Positions 1-8,311 of a DNA stretch of 64,000 bases are shown piece by piece. The notes beneath the pieces are model-generated. The model had not been told where the DNA came from, made no database searches, and worked only from the letters and a program-made list of their open reading frames with translations. Position 1 is the first letter of the stretch. Each line of letters opens with the position of its first letter. Source of the stretch: Micromonospora sp. WMMD812 (GTDB lineage Bacteria; Actinomycetota; Actinomycetes; Mycobacteriales; Micromonosporaceae); NCBI RefSeq assembly GCF_027497215.1, contig NZ_CP114904.1, forward strand, positions 4,300,001-4,364,000, read 5' to 3'. Made by a program: the position numbers and the translations under genes.

Positions 1-385
1 GCAGCGCGAACGAGATGGTCACCGCGTCGAAGCTCGCGTCGGCGAAGGGCAGCCGCAGCGCGTCACCGGCCAGCAGCGGCACTCCCGGGCGGGTGCGCTT
101 GCCGGCGTGCAGCATGCCGAGGGACAGATCCGCGCCCACCGCGTACGCGCCGGACTGGGCCAGCTCCTCGGTCGAGACCCCGGTGCCCGCGCCGACGTCG
201 AGCACCCGCTCGCCGGGGCGCAGCCCGAGCGCGGCCCGGGTCGCCCGCCGCCAGGACCGGTCCTGCCCGAAGGAGAGGACGGTGTTCGTCAGGTCGTAGC
301 GCTCGGCCACGCCGTCGAACATCGCGGCGACCTCGTGCGGCTGCTTGTCCAGGCTGGCGCGGTGGCCCTGCGGTGTGCGACTCAC
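1..385 (-). CDS. menG: Demethylmenaquinone methyltransferase (MenG/UbiE), N-terminal part
   Basis: The reading frame runs off the left edge, so only about the first 128 residues are present. It begins at a GTG (385) with GGAGG directly upstream, closer than ideal, so the start is only fairly sure. The protein has the UbiE opening with an [12 protein letters not shown] segment followed by the SAM-binding glycine motif DVGAGTG. The family methylates the demethylmenaquinone ring, the last step of menaquinone synthesis. This fits the mqnC, mqnA, mqnE, ubiX, mqnP and ubiD genes on the same strand in this window. A generic class I methyltransferase is the only real alternative. Confidence 0.85.
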   Translation of the reverse strand, partial: MSRTPQGHRASLDKQPHEVAAMFDGVAERYDLTNTVLSFGQDRSWRRATRAALGLRPGERVLDVGAGTGVSTEELAQSGAYAVGADLSLGMLHAGKRTRPGVPLLAGDALRLPFADASFDAVTISFAL

Positions 386-438
386 CCCTCCACTCTGCCA
401 GCCGCCGCCGGCCGGACGGCCGCTGGGTCCGCCGACGA

Positions 439-474
439 CGAAGGGCGGGATGGCCGCAGCCACCCCGCCCTTCG
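439..474 (-). terminator. Hairpin terminator of the LPVTG protein gene
   Basis: An 11-bp perfect inverted repeat (CGAAGGGCGGG at 439-449, CCCGCCCTTCG at 464-474) lies 12 bases past the stop codon of the minus-strand surface protein gene. No U-tract follows, which is common for actinobacterial terminators. Confidence 0.65.
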
Positions 475-485
475 GTGAGCGCCGC

Positions 486-1682
486 TCAGTCGGTCGACTT
501 CTCGTCGCCCGGGGTCACCAGCACGACCTTGCGGCGGCGGGAGAGCAGCAGCAGCGCGCCACCCGCCAGCAGGACGGCCGCGCCGATCCCGCCGATCAGA
601 CCGGCCTGCACACCGGTCACCGGCAGGCCGCCACCGCCGCCGGCTCCACCGCCGGTGCCCGGGGACGCGGTGCCGCCCGGCGTCGGGGTCGGGGTCGGCG
701 TCGGCTGCGCCGACAGGTCCACGAACGCCTCGAAGGTGGCGTGGTTGTCGCCCTCGTCGGCCTCGGTGAAGGTCCGGCGCTGCGCCTGGGTGGCGACCTC
801 CGGCTCCTCCTCGGCGGGGCCCTCGGCGCCGTCCAGGCCGTAGGCGAACAGGTCGCCCTCCTTGAGCACCGGCTCGGTGACGCCCTGGCCGACCTTCACC
901 CGCACGTCCGCGGTGTAGTACTCGCCCGGCTTGAGGACCGCGCCGGCGTTCTCGCACAACAGCTGGGCCTTGCCGAGGATCTCCTGCTCGACGCAGCCCT
1001 GCGGCTTCTGCGCGAAGCTGACGCCGGCCGGGAGGGTCAGCCCGTAGAAGATGCCGGTCGCCTTGCGGCTGCCGTCGTTGTAGACCGCCCAGTCGAGCGG
1101 CACGGTTTCCCCGCGGGGGACCGGCTTCAGGTCGGGCTCGTCGGCCACGGCCCCGTTGACCACGACGTTGGCCTGGACGTCCTGCACCCAGGCGGTCAGG
1201 TCGTAGCCGGGCTTGGCAACGGTGATGTCGTGGTCGACGGTGTCGGCCTCCGCGTTGGCGGCGCTGATCGTGACCTTCAGCGTGCCCGCGTCCCCGCGAC
1301 CACCGGTGCTGAACAGCGGAAGGCCGAAGTCCTCGCTCGTGCCGCCACGCAGGTCACCGAGGAGGCAGGTGAACGTGCTGCCCTTCATCTCGCAGCCGTC
1401 CGGCACCACGAAGCCGACCCTGTTCTTCTTGAGGCCGGCGGTGTCGACGGTGACCGTGACGGCCTTGGCGTCGACCGACTCGGTGAGGTTCTGAACGGTG
1501 AACTTGAACGGCTTGGCCTTCGCCGCCTTGACGCCCTTGGCCAGCTCGTAGCTGATCGGGACGAGGGCGATGTCGGCCTGGTCGGCGGCGTACGCCGGGA
1601 CGGTCGCGGCGGTCATCCCGCCGGCCGCGAGCAGGGCCACGACGCCGGCGCGCGCCAGGGCCGAACGGTGGAACGGAGTCAT
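486..1682 (-). CDS. Secreted, sortase-anchored surface protein (LPVTG)
   Basis: This 398-aa protein has a signal peptide (residues 1-32, ending AYA), a beta-rich extracellular region of about 280 residues, a Thr-Pro linker, a Gly-rich stretch, the sorting motif LPVTG (353-357), a membrane segment and an RRRK stop. It should be exported and attached to the cell wall by a sortase. The body resembles repeated DUF11/CARDB-like beta-sandwich modules, but I cannot name a binding partner. A decayed copy of its C-terminal region with its own hairpin lies upstream at 1806-2084. It is likely monocistronic, with a hairpin after the stop. Confidence 0.75.
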   Translation of the reverse strand: MTPFHRSALARAGVVALLAAGGMTAATVPAYAADQADIALVPISYELAKGVKAAKAKPFKFTVQNLTESVDAKAVTVTVDTAGLKKNRVGFVVPDGCEMKGSTFTCLLGDLRGGTSEDFGLPLFSTGGRGDAGTLKVTISAANAEADTVDHDITVAKPGYDLTAWVQDVQANVVVNGAVADEPDLKPVPRGETVPLDWAVYNDGSRKATGIFYGLTLPAGVSFAQKPQGCVEQEILGKAQLLCENAGAVLKPGEYYTADVRVKVGQGVTEPVLKEGDLFAYGLDGAEGPAEEEPEVATQAQRRTFTEADEGDNHATFEAFVDLSAQPTPTPTPTPGGTASPGTGGGAGGGGGLPVTGVQAGLIGGIGAAVLLAGGALLLLSRRRKVVLVTPGDEKSTD

Positions 1683-1805
1683 GGATCCCCCGGGGTTAGG
1701 GAAGAAAGAGGTCTGCTTGCGGAACCGAGCGGACGGTATCCGAGGTCGATCTCCCAGCGCCAGCGCCGACGGCGTGTTTCATCCGTCCGGTCCGGACCGC
1801 ATGGA

Positions 1806-1843
1806 CAGTGCGGGCGGGATGGGTGACCATCCCGCCCGCACTG
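1806..1843 (-). terminator. 17-bp hairpin, terminator of the decayed gene copy
   Basis: CAGTGCGGGCGGGATGG (1806-1822) is perfectly complementary to 1827-1843 across a GTGA loop. It lies just downstream of the minus-strand remnant. Its GGGCGGGATGG core also occurs in the hairpin after the intact LPVTG gene, as expected if gene and terminator were duplicated together. Confidence 0.65.
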
Positions 1844-1865
1844 CCCTGCGTTATGTGAACGGCCC

Positions 1866-2084
1866 TCATGGGCCGATGGAGGACGTCTTCAGGTCGCCCG
1901 CCGCTCGTCGGACGGCGCCGCCGGGACCATCCGGCGCCGCCGCGCGGCCACGACCCATCACACCACCCGCGACCAGCACGGCCACGCCGATTCCGTCGAT
2001 CAGACCGGCCTGCGGACCAGCGCGCCGCCGCAACCGCCGCCTCTCCGGCAGCCGAGCCCGGCCAGTGTCCTCGTTCGTGTCCAC
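1866..2084 (-). pseudogene. Remnant of a duplicated sortase-anchored protein C-terminus
   Basis: A 72-codon frame reads QAGLIDGIGVAVLVAGG, close to [17 protein letters not shown] in the membrane anchor of the neighbouring LPVTG protein. The DNA of this stretch is also nearly identical. The LPVTG motif itself is gone, the residues after the hydrophobic core are scrambled, and there is no signal peptide or extracellular region. It is best read as the decayed 3' end of a tandem duplicate; expression as a small protein is unlikely. Confidence 0.55.
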
Positions 2085-2241
2085 CGTCGGGATCCCCCGT
2101 CGAGGCGTCCCGAACGCCGTACGACCGGACGGCTTCGGCCGGAACGGACGACCTCCGACGACGGACGGTCAGCCCGACCCGCCGTACGGCCCGGTCAGGG
2201 CGACGGGCGGGGCCGGAGGCGCGAGGACCCGCGGACCGGGA

Positions 2242-3426
2242 TCAGCGGGCGTCGACCAGCGGCAGGGACCGGCCGGCGCCACCGCCGGGCATGGCGATCG
2301 AGGAGAAGTGCGAGACCACCCGCTCGTCGGTCGGGTCGTCGGCCGGGGTGTGGTGCACGGCGAGCCGGTGGTAGAGCGTGTCCCGCTGCGCGGGGATCCG
2401 ACCCGCCGTGCGGATCATGCCGATCAGCTCGTGCAGGTTGGACCGGTGCCGCGCGCCCGCGGAGGAGATGACGTTCTCCTCCAGCATGATCGAGCCGAGG
2501 TCGTCGACGCCCATGTGCAGCGCGAGCTGCCCGACGTCCTTGCCGGTGGTCAGCCAGGACGCCTGCAGGTGCGGCACGGTCTCGAAGAAGAGCCGGGCCA
2601 CCGCGACCAGCCGCAGGTACTCCAGCGTGGTCGCCTGCGTCCGTCCCTTGAGGTGGTTGTTCTCCGGCTGGTACGTCCACGGGATGAAGGCCCGGAACCC
2701 GCGGGTGCGGTCCTGCACGTCGCGGATCATCCGCAGGTGCTCGATCCGCTCGGCGTTGGTCTCGCCGGTGCCCATCATCATCGTGGCGGTCGACTCGACG
2801 CCCTGCCGGTGGGCCAGCTCCATGACCTCCAGCCACCGCTCACCGGACTCCTTCAGCGGAGCGATCGCCTTGCGGGGCCGCTCGGGCAGCATCTCCGCGC
2901 CCGCACCGGCGATGGAGTCCAGGCCGGCCGCCTTGATCCGGGCGATCGCCTCGTCCAGGCTGACGCCCGAGACCTTGGCCATGTGCAGGATCTCGCTGGG
3001 CCCGATCGAGTGGATGGCGAGCTGCGGGTACGCCTGCTTGACCGAGGAGAACAACTCCTCGTAGTACTCCACGCCGTAGTCCGGGTGGTGACCGCCCTGG
3101 AGCATCACCTGGGTGGCGCCCAGCTCGACCGCCTCGCCGCAGCGGCGAAGGATCTCCTCGGTCGGGTGGGTCCAGCCCTCCTTGTGCTTGGGGGCTCGGT
3201 AGAAGGCGCAGAACTTGCACGCCGTCACGCAGACGTTGGTGTAGTTGATGTTGCGGTCGATCAGGTACGTGACGATGTTGTCCGGGTAGCGCCGCCGGCG
3301 CACCGCGTCGGCGGCCTCGCCCAGCGCGTGGAAGGGCGCCTCGGTGTAGAGCAGCAGGGCCTCCTCGGGCGTGATCCGCCCGCCGTCCGCGCCGCGCTGC
3401 AGGATGTCGTCGATCTCCCGGCTCAC
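2242..3426 (-). CDS. mqnC: Cyclic dehypoxanthine futalosine synthase (MqnC)
   Basis: This radical-SAM enzyme of 394 residues cyclises dehypoxanthinyl futalosine in the futalosine route to menaquinone. The 4Fe-4S motif CX3CX2C is at Cys66, Cys70 and Cys73 (CVTACKFC), within the NYTNVC segment typical of MqnC. The GTG at 3426 was chosen because GGAGG lies 7 bases upstream; the GTG two codons earlier is too close to it. Residues and spacing match the family along the full length. Its partners mqnA and mqnE lie 8 and 43 kb away on the same strand, so the pathway is dispersed. Confidence 0.93.
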   Translation of the reverse strand: MSREIDDILQRGADGGRITPEEALLLYTEAPFHALGEAADAVRRRRYPDNIVTYLIDRNINYTNVCVTACKFCAFYRAPKHKEGWTHPTEEILRRCGEAVELGATQVMLQGGHHPDYGVEYYEELFSSVKQAYPQLAIHSIGPSEILHMAKVSGVSLDEAIARIKAAGLDSIAGAGAEMLPERPRKAIAPLKESGERWLEVMELAHRQGVESTATMMMGTGETNAERIEHLRMIRDVQDRTRGFRAFIPWTYQPENNHLKGRTQATTLEYLRLVAVARLFFETVPHLQASWLTTGKDVGQLALHMGVDDLGSIMLEENVISSAGARHRSNLHELIGMIRTAGRIPAQRDTLYHRLAVHHTPADDPTDERVVSHFSSIAMPGGGAGRSLPLVDAR

Positions 3427-3592
3427 CGTCACGCCTCCGAGCCTACGTCGCCGCACCGCGACGTCGATCCGGGCCCGGCCCCTGCGTACGCCACCACCGG
3501 CCGATTGTGATCCTGGCCATCCCCACGGAGGGCCCGGCCCGGGCTGGATCCGGTGGCCGTCCGCGAGGTCGTCGCGGACGGCCACCGCCGGT

Positions 3593-5446
3593 TCAGAAGA
3601 TCCGTTGCACGCTGCTCGACGTCCACCCCGACCCGACCGTGGCCTGGTCTCCTCCGAAGAGCCGGTAGTCGGCGCTGAGGTCGCCCGTCGAGGCGAAGCC
3701 CAGCAGGGCGCCGTCGGCGTTGTTGCCGATGATGTCGGTGCGCCAGTCACCGGTCATGTCCCCGACGATGATCCGGAACCGGCTGGTGGTGGTCCAGTTG
3801 GTGCCGACATAGGGGTACGGCGAGGGGAACAGCGAACCGCCGCCGCTCGTCGCGCCGCTCGACTGATAGGCGCGCAGCCTGCCGTCGCTGAGCTGGGCGA
3901 TGAGATCAGTGCGGCCGTCGCCGTCGACGTCGGCGGGAGCGACCCGCGGGATCGAGCTGCTCCGCCAGCCGCTGCCGACCACCTTCGCGGCGTCGGTCGA
4001 CGGGAAGAGCTTGAGGTTGGCGGAGAGGTCCCCGCTCGACGGGTAGGCCTTCATGCTTCCGTCGGCGTACTGGGCGACAAGGTCGGTGCGCCCGTCCCCG
4101 TCGAAGTCGCCGGGGAAGATGCGGGGTACCGCCGAGGTGGTGAAGCCGTTGCCGACGATCCAGTTGCCACCGGCGAGGAGCCTGCCGCTGGCGGACAGGT
4201 CACCGGTCGACGGCCAGATCTTCAGCGTGCCGTCGGCCAGCTGCGCCAACACGTCAGTCCTCCCGTCCCCGTTGTAGTCGCCAGGAATGATCCGGGGGAT
4301 GCTCGACGCCGTGAACCCCGTGCCCACGACCGCTGTACGGCCGCCGAACAGCCGGTAGTCCGCGGAGACGTCGCCGGTCGACTCCCACGCGGTCAGCGTG
4401 CCGTCGACGGTTTGACCGATCAGGTCCGCCCGGCCGTCACCCGTGAAGTCGCCGGTGATGACCCGGGGCCGGTTGGCCGCCGTCCAGTTGGTGCCGACGT
4501 ACGGCCACGGCGACGGCAGAAGCGCGGACGTGCCGGACATGTTCCCGCTCGACCCGTAGAGTCGCAGCCGGCCGTCGGCGACCTGGCCGAGCAGGTCGTC
4601 CTTGCAGTCGCCGGTGAAGTCGTTCGCCAGGACGACGCCGGCCTGGGCGCCGGTGCCGGCGATGCCGCCTGCGGCGTTGCAGGTGGACGGGGTGCTCGCC
4701 CGGACCCAACCGGCAAGGTCGTCGACCCGCGTCTCGACGGCGCCCCGTCGGGTCTCCGTCTCGGCCAGGCAACCACCCTGCCACGAGGTGTGGTGCACGG
4801 CGACCAGCTCGAGCCGGCCGTCGACCACCCGTACCGCCGGCCCGCCCGAGTCGCCCTTGCACGTGGTGATCCCGCCCGGGTCCAGGTTGGTGATGCCGAC
4901 GGTGGTCGCGGTGACCTCCTCGACGGTAACGGGTGCGGCGTGGAGCTTGTCCGGCGCCCACTCGGTGGCGGTGCGGCCGAAGCCCAGCGCCTGGAGCGGC
5001 TCGCCCGGCGCCGGCGCCGCGGTTGCGACCCCGACCGGCGCGACACCGGCCACGGGCACCACGAGCCGGAGGAGGGCCAGGTTGCGGTCCGGGTGGGGCA
5101 CCACCCGGGTGGCCGTCGAGACTCGGCCGTCAGCGGCGGTGAGGTCCAGCCGGCCGACGGTGACCGTCGTGGGCCGCGCCGGCGCGCCCGCCACTGGCGG
5201 CTGCCCGTCGTCGGTCACGCAGGAGCGGGCGGTGAGCACCCACTGCGGCGCGACGAGCGCGCCGGTGCAGGCATGGACGTCACCGAACGTCACCTTGGCC
5301 ACGAACGCGAAGGCGGGGTCGGTCACCGGCGTGCCCCCGCTGACCGCGTTGGCCGGGACGCTGCCGGCCACACCCACCATCACGATGGCGGCCAGGCCGA
5401 CCGCGAGTGCGCGTCGGCGCGGCCGACGATGGATCCTGACGCCCAT
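3593..5446 (-). CDS. Secreted trypsin-fold protein with FG-GAP/VCBS-like repeats, probable pseudoprotease
   Basis: This 617-aa protein starts at ATG 5446 behind AGGGGGAG and has a signal peptide (1-34, ending ANA). Residues 35-260 follow the chymotrypsin fold with an intact GDSGGP (Ser200). The catalytic His motif reads LTARSC, so Ser75 replaces His, and the Asp position reads NLALLRL, so Asn122 replaces Asp. From about residue 290 to the end there are about six repeats of roughly 55 residues with GDxxGDGRxD cores, like FG-GAP/VCBS calcium-binding blades. With two of three triad residues lost, protease activity is unlikely. A binding or scaffold role is inferred, possibly using the repeat domain as a propeller-like module. 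Confidence 0.85.
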   Translation of the reverse strand: MGVRIHRRPRRRALAVGLAAIVMVGVAGSVPANAVSGGTPVTDPAFAFVAKVTFGDVHACTGALVAPQWVLTARSCVTDDGQPPVAGAPARPTTVTVGRLDLTAADGRVSTATRVVPHPDRNLALLRLVVPVAGVAPVGVATAAPAPGEPLQALGFGRTATEWAPDKLHAAPVTVEEVTATTVGITNLDPGGITTCKGDSGGPAVRVVDGRLELVAVHHTSWQGGCLAETETRRGAVETRVDDLAGWVRASTPSTCNAAGGIAGTGAQAGVVLANDFTGDCKDDLLGQVADGRLRLYGSSGNMSGTSALLPSPWPYVGTNWTAANRPRVITGDFTGDGRADLIGQTVDGTLTAWESTGDVSADYRLFGGRTAVVGTGFTASSIPRIIPGDYNGDGRTDVLAQLADGTLKIWPSTGDLSASGRLLAGGNWIVGNGFTTSAVPRIFPGDFDGDGRTDLVAQYADGSMKAYPSSGDLSANLKLFPSTDAAKVVGSGWRSSSIPRVAPADVDGDGRTDLIAQLSDGRLRAYQSSGATSGGGSLFPSPYPYVGTNWTTTSRFRIIVGDMTGDWRTDIIGNNADGALLGFASTGDLSADYRLFGGDQATVGSGWTSSSVQRIF

Positions 5447-5618
5447 GGAGCTCCCCCTGGCTCGACAGCATGAAGGCCGCGCCGGACGCTCGGCCGAACG
5501 CGGCGCACTCGTCGTCCAGCGTCGGACCGGACGGTCCGTTGCGTCACGACGACAGGGAGCAATATAGACGATCAAAAACATCTGTGCGGTCCCGTGCCTC
5601 GGACCACCCGGGCCGGGG

Positions 5619-6755
5619 TCAGGCGTCGTAGTCGACCGTCAGCCTGTCCGTGGTCGGGCTCGACTGGCAGGTGAGCACGTAGCCGGCGGCGACCTCGTCC
5701 GGCTCCAGGGCGTAGTTGCGGGCCATGGTCACCTCGCCCTCGACCACCTTCGCCTTGCACGTCGAGCAGACACCGCCCTTGCAGGCGTACGGCAGCTCGC
5801 CGCGGACCTTGAGCGCGGCGTCCAGCACCCGCTCGTCGCGCCCCATCGTGAAGCTCGACGACCGGCCGTCGAGCATGATGGTTACCTCGGCCCCGGCGCC
5901 CGGCTCGTCGGCCGGCCGGCGCGGCGGCTCCGGCGGCGCGTCGACGTGGAACAGCTCGGTGCGCACCGCCCCGTCCGGCACGCCGCGGGCGGCCAGCACC
6001 CCCCGGACGTCGACCACCATCCCGTACGGGCCGCAGAGGAACCACTCGTCGATCCGCTCGCCCGGCACGATGGTCTCCAGCAACCGGCCCATCCGGTCGG
6101 CGTCGATCCGCCCCGACAGCAGCGGCGACTCGCCCTGCTCCCGGGAGAGCACGTGCACCAGGTGCAGCCGGGCCGGGTAGCGGTCCTTCAGGTCGGCCAA
6201 CTCCTCGGCGAACATCACCGTGTTCGCCGTGCGGTTGCCGTACAGCAGGGTGAAGGTGCTGGCCGGCTCGACGGCGAGCGCCGTCGCGACCAGCGCGAGC
6301 ACCGGGGTGACCCCGGAGCCGGCGACCACCGCGCCGTAGTGGCGGGCCCGGTCCGGGTCGAAGGCCGTGGTGAAGTTCCCGAGCGGGGGCAGCACCTCGA
6401 CGGTGTCGCCGTCGCGCAGGGCGCCGCAGGCGTACGCGGAGAACGCGCCGCCGGGCACCTCGCGCACCCCGATCCGCAGCCGGCCGTGCCGGGCCAGCTC
6501 CTCGGGGGTGGAGCAGATGGAGTACGACCGCCGGACGTCCGCGCCGTCGTCACCCGCGGAGCCGGCCGGTCCGGCTCCACCGGGGCGCCGGACGGTGAGG
6601 TGCTGCCCGGCGCGGAAGGCGAACGTCTCCCGCAACTCGTCGGGCACCGCGAAGGTGATCGCCACAGCGTCGGCGGTGAGCCGGTCGACGGCGGCGACTG
6701 GCAGCGGGTGGAAGACCGGCCGGCGACGGACCGGCCGCGAGATGGTGACTGTCAC
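5619..6755 (-). CDS. paaE: Phenylacetyl-CoA epoxidase reductase subunit PaaE
   Basis: This 378-aa flavin and iron-sulfur reductase passes electrons from NAD(P)H to the PaaA diiron centre. The N-terminal two thirds is a ferredoxin-NADP reductase module with the flavin motif RRSYSICS and the nucleotide-binding GSGVTPVLA. The C-terminal third is a plant-type 2Fe-2S ferredoxin domain with CX4CX2C (CKGGVCSTC) and a later Cys in LTCQSSP. The GTG start overlaps the paaD stop in a GTGA, giving the last gene of a tightly coupled paaABCDE operon. Confidence 0.93.
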   Translation of the reverse strand: MTVTISRPVRRRPVFHPLPVAAVDRLTADAVAITFAVPDELRETFAFRAGQHLTVRRPGGAGPAGSAGDDGADVRRSYSICSTPEELARHGRLRIGVREVPGGAFSAYACGALRDGDTVEVLPPLGNFTTAFDPDRARHYGAVVAGSGVTPVLALVATALAVEPASTFTLLYGNRTANTVMFAEELADLKDRYPARLHLVHVLSREQGESPLLSGRIDADRMGRLLETIVPGERIDEWFLCGPYGMVVDVRGVLAARGVPDGAVRTELFHVDAPPEPPRRPADEPGAGAEVTIMLDGRSSSFTMGRDERVLDAALKVRGELPYACKGGVCSTCKAKVVEGEVTMARNYALEPDEVAAGYVLTCQSSPTTDRLTVDYDA

Positions 6756-7228
6756 AGCGCCTTCAGGTGGTCGAAGGGTTCGGAGCAGGAGCGGCACCGC
6801 CACAGCGCCTTGCAGGCGGTCGAGCCGAAGCGGCTGAGCTGCTCGGTCTCCGGCGACCCGCAGCGCGGGCACCGCACGGAGAGGGTCAGTGGCACGGCGC
6901 CGCCGGCCCGGACCGGCGTGGGTGGGGCGATCCCGGCGGTGGCGAGCTTGGCCCGGCCGGAGTCGGAGATCCAGTCGGTGCTCCAGGCGGGGCTGTGGAC
7001 CGTGCGGACCTCGGCGTCCGGATGGCCGGCCGCGGTCAGCGCGCGGCGGATGTCGGCGCGGATCACGTCCATCGCCGGGCAGCCGGTGTAGGTGGGGGTG
7101 ATGGTCACGACCACCCGGCCGGTGGCCGGATCCTCGTCGACCGCCCGGAGGATGCCCAACTCGTCGATGGTGAGCACCCGGATCTCCGGGTCCACCACCG
7201 CGGCCACGGCCTCCCTCGGACTCACCAC
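6752..7228 (-). CDS. paaD: Phenylacetate degradation protein PaaD
   Basis: This 158-aa protein has an N-terminal MIP18/DUF59 domain (PTYTGCPAMDVI) and a C-terminal zinc-ribbon-like segment with two Cys pairs (CPRCGS and CRSC). PaaD proteins act in iron-sulfur maturation of the phenylacetyl-CoA epoxidase reductase. Two consecutive GTG codons (7228 and 7225) could start translation, with GAAGGGA at a good distance upstream; the first is used here. It follows paaC after 40 bases and overlaps paaE by 4. Confidence 0.9.
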   Translation of the reverse strand: MVSPREAVAAVVDPEIRVLTIDELGILRAVDEDPATGRVVVTITPTYTGCPAMDVIRADIRRALTAAGHPDAEVRTVHSPAWSTDWISDSGRAKLATAGIAPPTPVRAGGAVPLTLSVRCPRCGSPETEQLSRFGSTACKALWRCRSCSEPFDHLKAL

Positions 7229-7268
7229 CGCCGTCCCTTCGCGACCGCCGGGGCGGCGCGCCTCGCGG

Positions 7269-7994
7269 TCACCACGCCGCTCCCGGGTGGGCGCGGTGCA
7301 GCACCTGCATCTCGGCGAGCAGGTAGGACAGGTGCTCGGTGTGCACGCCGTCCCGCCCGCCGCCCGGGGCCCAGCGGGTCTCCGGCCGGGTGATCGTGGC
7401 CTCGGCCAGGACCGCCGTCACGGTGGCGTCGAACTCCGCCCGCAGCGTGGCCGGGTCGACCGGCGCCGCCGGGTCCGGCGCGAACAGCTCCGCCATGTAC
7501 GGCCAGACCTGGTCGACCGCCGACTGCATCCGACGGTGCGACTCCCCGGTGCCGTCACCGAGCCGTTTCACCCACAGCGAGGCGTGGTCCAGGTGGTACG
7601 CCGACTCCTTGCGGGCCTTCGCGCCGATCGCGGCCAGCCGCTCGTCGGCGCACCCGGCCAGCGCGGTGTAGAGCGGCAGTTGGTACGCCGACAGGAAGAG
7701 CAGCTTCGCCATGGTGACCGCGAAGTCCCCGTTGGGCAGCTCGACCAGGAGGCAGTTGCGGAACTCCCGGTCGCCGCGCAGGTACGCCAGCGCGTCCTCG
7801 TCCCGGCCGGCGCCCTCCAGCTCCCCCGCGTAGGTGAGCAGCAGCCGCGCCGCGCCGAGCTGGTCCAGGGCGATGTTGGCCAGCGCGACGTCCTCCTCCA
7901 TCTCCGGCGCGTGGGTGGTCCACTCGGCCAGCCGCTGCGCGGCGATCAGCGCGTCGTCACCGAGCCGGAGCGCGAATTCAAAGGGGCCGTTCAC
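7269..7994 (-). CDS. paaC: Phenylacetyl-CoA epoxidase structural subunit PaaC
   Basis: This 241-aa ferritin-like subunit pairs with PaaA in the epoxidase core. It keeps the family landmarks GDDALIAAQRLAEW near the N-terminus and ALANIALDQLG, but, as known for PaaC, is a structural rather than catalytic ferritin-fold partner. The GTG start overlaps the paaB stop (GTGA), indicating coupled translation. Length is normal for the family. Confidence 0.93.
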   Translation of the reverse strand: MNGPFEFALRLGDDALIAAQRLAEWTTHAPEMEEDVALANIALDQLGAARLLLTYAGELEGAGRDEDALAYLRGDREFRNCLLVELPNGDFAVTMAKLLFLSAYQLPLYTALAGCADERLAAIGAKARKESAYHLDHASLWVKRLGDGTGESHRRMQSAVDQVWPYMAELFAPDPAAPVDPATLRAEFDATVTAVLAEATITRPETRWAPGGGRDGVHTEHLSYLLAEMQVLHRAHPGAAW

Positions 7995-8311
7995 AGGTGC
8001 GCCACCCCGTCCGGCACCTCGTAGAAGGTGGGGTGGCGGTAGACCTTGTCGGCCGCCGGGTCGAAGAAGGCGTCCTTCTCGTCCGGGCTGGACGCGGTGA
8101 TCGCGCTCGCCGGCACCACCCAGATGGAGACGCCCTCCTGCCGCCGGGTGTAGAGGTCGCGGGCGTTACGCAGGGCCAGCTCGGCGTCGGGTGCGTGCAG
8201 GCTGCCGACGTGGGTGTGCGACAGCCCGCGCCGGGCGCGGACGAAGACCTCCCACAGGGGCGACGGGTCGCTCGCGCTGAGCTGACCGGTTCGCTCGCTA
8301 CGCTCGCTCAC
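7991..8311 (-). CDS. paaB: Phenylacetyl-CoA epoxidase subunit PaaB
   Basis: This 106-aa small subunit bridges the PaaAC heterodimers in the epoxidase. The family core begins at [20 protein letters not shown] and runs to the end. Some 18 extra residues precede it, encoded by a tandem GCGAGCGTA/GCGAGCGAA repeat immediately after the GTG start. No alternative start codon exists before the core, so the extension is probably real. The start overlaps the paaA stop by 4 bases. Confidence 0.92.
   Translation of the reverse strand: MSERSERTGQLSASDPSPLWEVFVRARRGLSHTHVGSLHAPDAELALRNARDLYTRRQEGVSIWVVPASAITASSPDEKDAFFDPAADKVYRHPTFYEVPDGVAHL

Larger units (their letters stand above)
1683..2241. other. 559-base gap holding a gene remnant, a hairpin and the upstream region of the LPVTG gene
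   Basis: The segment next to the LPVTG gene (1683-1800) should carry its promoter, but no clear -35/-10 pair is visible. A 17-bp hairpin sits at 1806-1843 and a degraded paralogue of the LPVTG C-terminus at 1866-2084. The remainder, 2085-2241, shows no feature I can support. Confidence 0.6.

Noticed and set aside
345..1826. Long plus-strand reading frame of 493 codons
   Set aside because: It is antisense to the LPVTG protein, has low-complexity Arg/Gly/Val composition and no recognisable domain; high-GC DNA yields such shadows.
3371..5473. 700-codon plus-strand frame opposite the pseudoprotease gene
   Set aside because: The minus strand has signal peptide, GDSGGP and repeats; the plus frame has none and lacks a ribosome site.
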